Source: DASSQJ01 sp963772645
Lineage (GTDB): Bacteria; Actinomycetota; Actinomycetes; Actinomycetales; Dermatophilaceae
NCBI GenBank assembly: GCA_963772645.1
Contig: CAVYYD010000006.1
Span: forward strand, 261,050 to 325,049
Reading direction: 5' to 3'
DNA: 64,000 nucleotides
Shown: piece after piece, positions 60,755 to 64,000 of the stretch
How the letters are laid out: the number at the start of each line of letters is the position of its first letter
Position numbering within the stretch: position 1 is the first letter of the stretch
Translations under genes and position numbers: made by a program
Notes under the pieces: generated by a model
The model's database searches: none
The model's input: the letters and a program-made list of their open reading frames with translations, nothing else
What the model was told of the DNA's origin: nothing

Positions 60755-63522
60755 ATGGGGGCTGAGGAGACGGCAGACCGGCCGCCCGCCGAGCAGCGGG
60801 CCCGGGTGCTGATCGACCGGCAACTGGCCGATGCGGGCTGGCTGGTTCAGGACCGGAAGGACTCAACCTCTTCGCCGGACCGGGTGTCGCGGTCCGCGAG
60901 GTCGTCATGAAGCCCGGTCACGGTGAGGGCGGACTACCTGCTCTACGTCGACCGCCGGGCCGTCGGGGTGATCGAGGCCAAGCCGCAGGGGACCACGCTG
61001 AGCGGGGTGGAGTGGCAGTCGGCGATGTACGCCGATGGGCTTCCGGACGCGATCGCCGAAGCGGGCCGTGACCATCGCAGGGCGGCTGCCGTTCGTGGTC
61101 GAGGCCAACGGGTCCGAGACGCACTTCACCAACGGCTTCGACCCGGATGCCCGTGCTCGTCGGTTGTTCTGCATCCCGCGCCCGGAGACCTTGGCCAAGG
61201 TCATCCGCGACGCTGAGACCGACCCTGAGCGCCCGACCTGGCGGGCCAAGGTCCGAGCCCTTCCCGACCTGGAGACCGCTGCTCTGCGCCCCGCCCAGAT
61301 CACCGCGATCGAGGGCATCGAGCAGTCCCTCGCCGAGCAGCGTCACGACCGGTCGCTGGTGCAGATGGCCACCGGTGCGGGGAAGACCTACACGGCGGTC
61401 ACGACGGCGTACCGGCTGCTGACCTACGGCGGGTTCCAGCGGGTGCTGTTCCTGGTCGACCGCAACAACCTGGCCGACCAGACCTTGGCGGAGTTCCAGA
61501 ACTACCGGACCCCCGGGGACGGGCGTCGGTTCACCGAGCTGTACCCGGTGAACAAGCTGACCTCGGCCGGGATGCTCGGCTCGAGCAGCGTGGTCATCTC
61601 GACGATCCAGCGGGTCTACAAGGTGCTGCAGGGCGAGCAGGTCGCCGATGTCGACGACCCGGGCCTGGACGACTTCGTCCCCGACGCCCCGGTGACCGTC
61701 TCCTACGCCCAGGAGCTACCGCCGGAGTCGTTCGACCTGGTCATCGTCGACGAGGCCCACCGGTCCATCTACGGGGTGTGGCGGGGCGTTCTGGAGTACT
61801 TCGACGCTCACGTGGTGGGCTTGACGGCGACTCCCGGCAAGCAGACCTTCGCGTTCTTCCGGCAGAACCTGGTCTCGGAGTACACCTACCCGCAGTCCGT
61901 CGCCGACCGGGTCAACGTCGACTTCGACATCTACCGGATCCGCACCGAGATCTCCGAGCAGGGCGGTCAGCATCGAGGCCAAGACCGTCGTCCCCAAGGT
62001 GGACCGCCGGACCCGGGTGCAGCGGCTCGAGGCCCTCGAGGAGGACTTCGAGTACACCCACAAGCAGCTCGACCGCGCCGTCACCGCGAAGAACCAGATC
62101 CGCCTCGTCCTGGAGACCTTCCGTGACCGGCTTCCCACCGAGATCTTCCCCGGGCGGACCACCGTGCCCAAGACGCTGATCTTCGCCAAGGACGACGCCC
62201 ACGCCGAGGAGATCGTCGGCACCGTGCGCGAGGTCTTCGGCAAGGGCAACGACTTCGCCGCGAAGATCACCTACGCCGCCAACGACGCCAAGGGCCAGCT
62301 CCAGGCCTTCCGCACCAGCCCCACCCTGCGCATCGCGGTCACCGTCGACATGATCGCCACCGGCACCGACGTCAAACCGCTGGAGTGCGTGTTCTTCATG
62401 CGCGACGTCCGCTCAGCGCAGTACTTCGAGCAGATGAAGGGCCGCGGTGCCCGAACCATCGCCCCCGCCGACTTCCAGGCCGTCACCCCCGACGCCCCGA
62501 CCAAGACCCGGTTCGTCATCGTGGACGCCGTCGGGGTCACCGAGCACGACTTCGTCGACCCACCGCTGAACCGGGTCAAGAGCGTCTCCCTCAAGCGGCT
62601 CCTCGACAAGGCCGCCGCCCTCGAGCTCACCGAGGACGAGACCGCGACGCTTGGCCTCCCGGCTAGCCAAGCTCGAGCTCGACCTCACCCCCGCCGAGAG
62701 GGAAGAGCTCGACGTCGTCGCCGGTGGCCCAGTCCGGGACATCGTCCGGGCCCTCGTGGACGCCGTTGACCCCGACACCCAGGCCAAGGTCGTCGGTGAC
62801 GCCGCAGACCGGGAGAAGGCCGTCCAGGACCTCCTCGACCGGGCTGTGGAGCCGATCGCCGCCAACCCAGCCCTGCGGCAGCGGATCGTGGAACTGCGGG
62901 CCGCGCACGACCGGGTCATCGATGACGTCAACCGGGACACCCTGATCGACGCCTACGGCGTCGTCGACCCCGACCGGGCCCGCTCCGTCGTCGAGTCCTG
63001 GGAGGCCTATCTGGTCGAGCACCGCGACGAGATCACCGCCATCCAGCTCCTTCAGGAGGCCAAGGAGCGGCGCATCGCCTTCGCCGACATCAAGCAGCTC
63101 GCCGACCGGATCAGCAGGCCACCGCACAACTGGACCCCCGACCTGCTGTGGAGCGCGTACGAGGCCGTGGACGTCGGGAAGGTCCGGCACAGCGACCGGC
63201 ACACCCTGACCGACCTGGTGTCGCTGCTCCGATATACCGTCGGGGTCGACACGAGCTGGTGCCCTACGCCGACCGCGTGCACGAACGGTACGCCGGGTGG
63301 CTGGCGCAGCAAGAGCAGACCGGGACGACGTTCTCGGCACTTGAGAGGTGGTGGCTGGACCGCATGGTCGATGTCATCGCAGCCTCGGCAGGTATCCATC
63401 CCGCCGACCTCGATCAAGCCCCCTTCACCGAAAAGGGCGGCATCGACGGGGCCATTCGCGACCTCGGGCCCGACCGCGCAGCTGCCCTGCTCGGCTCGCT
63501 TAACACGGAGCTCACAGCGTGA
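60755..63522 (+). CDS. hsdR: Type I restriction enzyme, R subunit (about six frame breaks)
   Basis: A protein of about 920 residues that cuts DNA lacking the host methyl mark while translocating it with ATP. The HsdR_N nuclease has REVVMKPGHG, ADYLLYVDRRAVGVIEAK (the D..ExK core). The helicase motor has QMATGAGKTYTAV (Walker A), LVIVDEAHRSIYG (DEAH), GLTATPGKQTF and EQMKGRGARTI (motif VI). The C-terminal part is the helical EcoEI_R_C-type domain that binds the methylase complex. The frame changes near 60871, 60925, 61068, 61967, 62652 and 63247. ATG 60755 follows TATGGT by eight bases. Its TGA overlaps the hsdS GTG. Confidence 0.88.
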
Positions 63523-64000
63523 AGAGATGGCAATCCGTCACCCTTGACGACCTAACCGCCCGGACCCGACCCATCTGCTACGGGGTGTTGAAGCCCGGCC
63601 CGCACGATCCTTCAGGAAGGCCCCTGGTCCGTATCGTCGATCTCGCTGGCGACGTCGTCGCCACCGAGGGCTTCCACTACATCAGCGAGTCGCTGGATGC
63701 CGAGTACTCCAGAAGTCGGCTGCGCGGCGGCGAAGTGCTGCTCTCGATCCAGGGGACGGTCGGCCGTGCGGCCGTCGTTCCGGCTCGGATGGCCGGAGCT
63801 AACATCTCACGAACGCTCGCGGTCATCGAGCCCGACCAACGAATGGATCCTCGCTTCCTCCGTCTGCACCTGATGTGGCGCACCGCAGGTATTGGGTTCG
63901 AGACTTCGGGCTCTACTCGAGCCAGCCTAAATATCGGGACCATCCGTCAGATGACGGTTCCCGTACCCCCCTTGGGCGAGCAACAGAGCATCGTCGAGAT
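63519..64000 (+). CDS. hsdS: Type I restriction specificity subunit, N-terminal part
   Basis: 160 residues are present before the window ends. VTLDDLTARTRPICYGVLKP, PLVRIVDLAGD, RGGEVLLSIQGTVGRAAVVP and IGTIRQMTVPVPPLGEQQSI form a complete first target-recognition domain with its conserved start of the spacer helix (PPLxEQ). It chooses the DNA site for both restriction and methylation. GTG 63519 overlaps the hsdR stop (GTGA). hsdM is not upstream and must lie beyond the window if the system is complete. Confidence 0.92.
   Translation, partial: MKRWQSVTLDDLTARTRPICYGVLKPGPHDPSGRPLVRIVDLAGDVVATEGFHYISESLDAEYSRSRLRGGEVLLSIQGTVGRAAVVPARMAGANISRTLAVIEPDQRMDPRFLRLHLMWRTAGIGFETSGSTRASLNIGTIRQMTVPVPPLGEQQSIVE

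Noticed and set aside
51780..64000. attR copy of the tRNA-Gly 3' end inside the window
   Set aside because: No second copy of the T-arm and acceptor sequence was found downstream, so the right end was not annotated.
1..64000. rRNA genes, CRISPR arrays, known riboswitches
   Set aside because: No sequence resembling rRNA, repeat-spacer arrays or classic actinobacterial riboswitch cores was seen on either strand.

Overview
The window is very high in G+C, and codon third positions are almost all G or C. It carries family signatures typical of Actinobacteria: LCP ligase, DUF1206, a bifunctional-type dCTP deaminase, pSAM2-type replication initiator, MsiK-style ABC operons without an ATPase, and TANNNT boxes 6-8 nt before start codons. 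I read it as an actinobacterial chromosome, possibly of the Intrasporangiaceae/Micrococcales type; the family-level guess is inference only.

Layout. 1-4.3 kb: a GNAT fragment, a YkcB-like GT39 glycosyltransferase, a DUF1932 dehydrogenase, tRNA-Ser(GCT) and an SDR. 4.3-10.4 kb: a polyol catabolic block with binding protein, two permeases, a polyol dehydrogenase and a divergent AraC regulator. 10.6-21.6 kb: one long minus-strand surface-glycan block. It holds a GT2-GtrA-HPrK-like triple fusion, two GT39 enzymes, a GH99-like hydrolase, a membrane phosphoesterase and a secreted membrane-anchored protein, closed by a separately promoted LCP protein. 22-30.4 kb: a giant secreted metallophosphoesterase with FN3 and DNRLRE domains, a class B penicillin-binding protein, a cold-shock protein, and an orphan sugar-binding lipoprotein with a divergent LacI. 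30.4-32 kb: DUF1206, tRNA-Ser(TGA) and a YtxH-like protein. 32.3-37.7 kb: a tightly overlapping operon of S8 protease, sigma factor, small protein and TPR-CHAT protein. 37.7-51.6 kb: housekeeping genes, namely cysK-cysE, a membrane Fe-S reductase, an OpuC-type osmolyte transporter, MarR with a ClC channel, an MFS exporter, a hydrolase, cutA and dcd. 51.7-64 kb: an integrated island starting at tRNA-Gly(CCC). It carries a tyrosine integrase, excisionase, pSAM2-type Rep, VapBC, HigBA, unknown genes, an IS3 element and the start of a type I restriction system (hsdR, hsdS), which runs off the window.

Quality. About 30 single-base frame breaks interrupt otherwise full-length, family-conserved proteins. 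They cluster in the polyol genes, the CHAT gene and hsdR, on both strands and often in short G or C runs. Sequencing or assembly indels are the simplest explanation, so broken genes are annotated as single CDSs with their breaks listed.

The two least explained systems are the S8-sigma-CHAT operon and the surface-glycan operon built around the GT2-GtrA-HPrK-like fusion.
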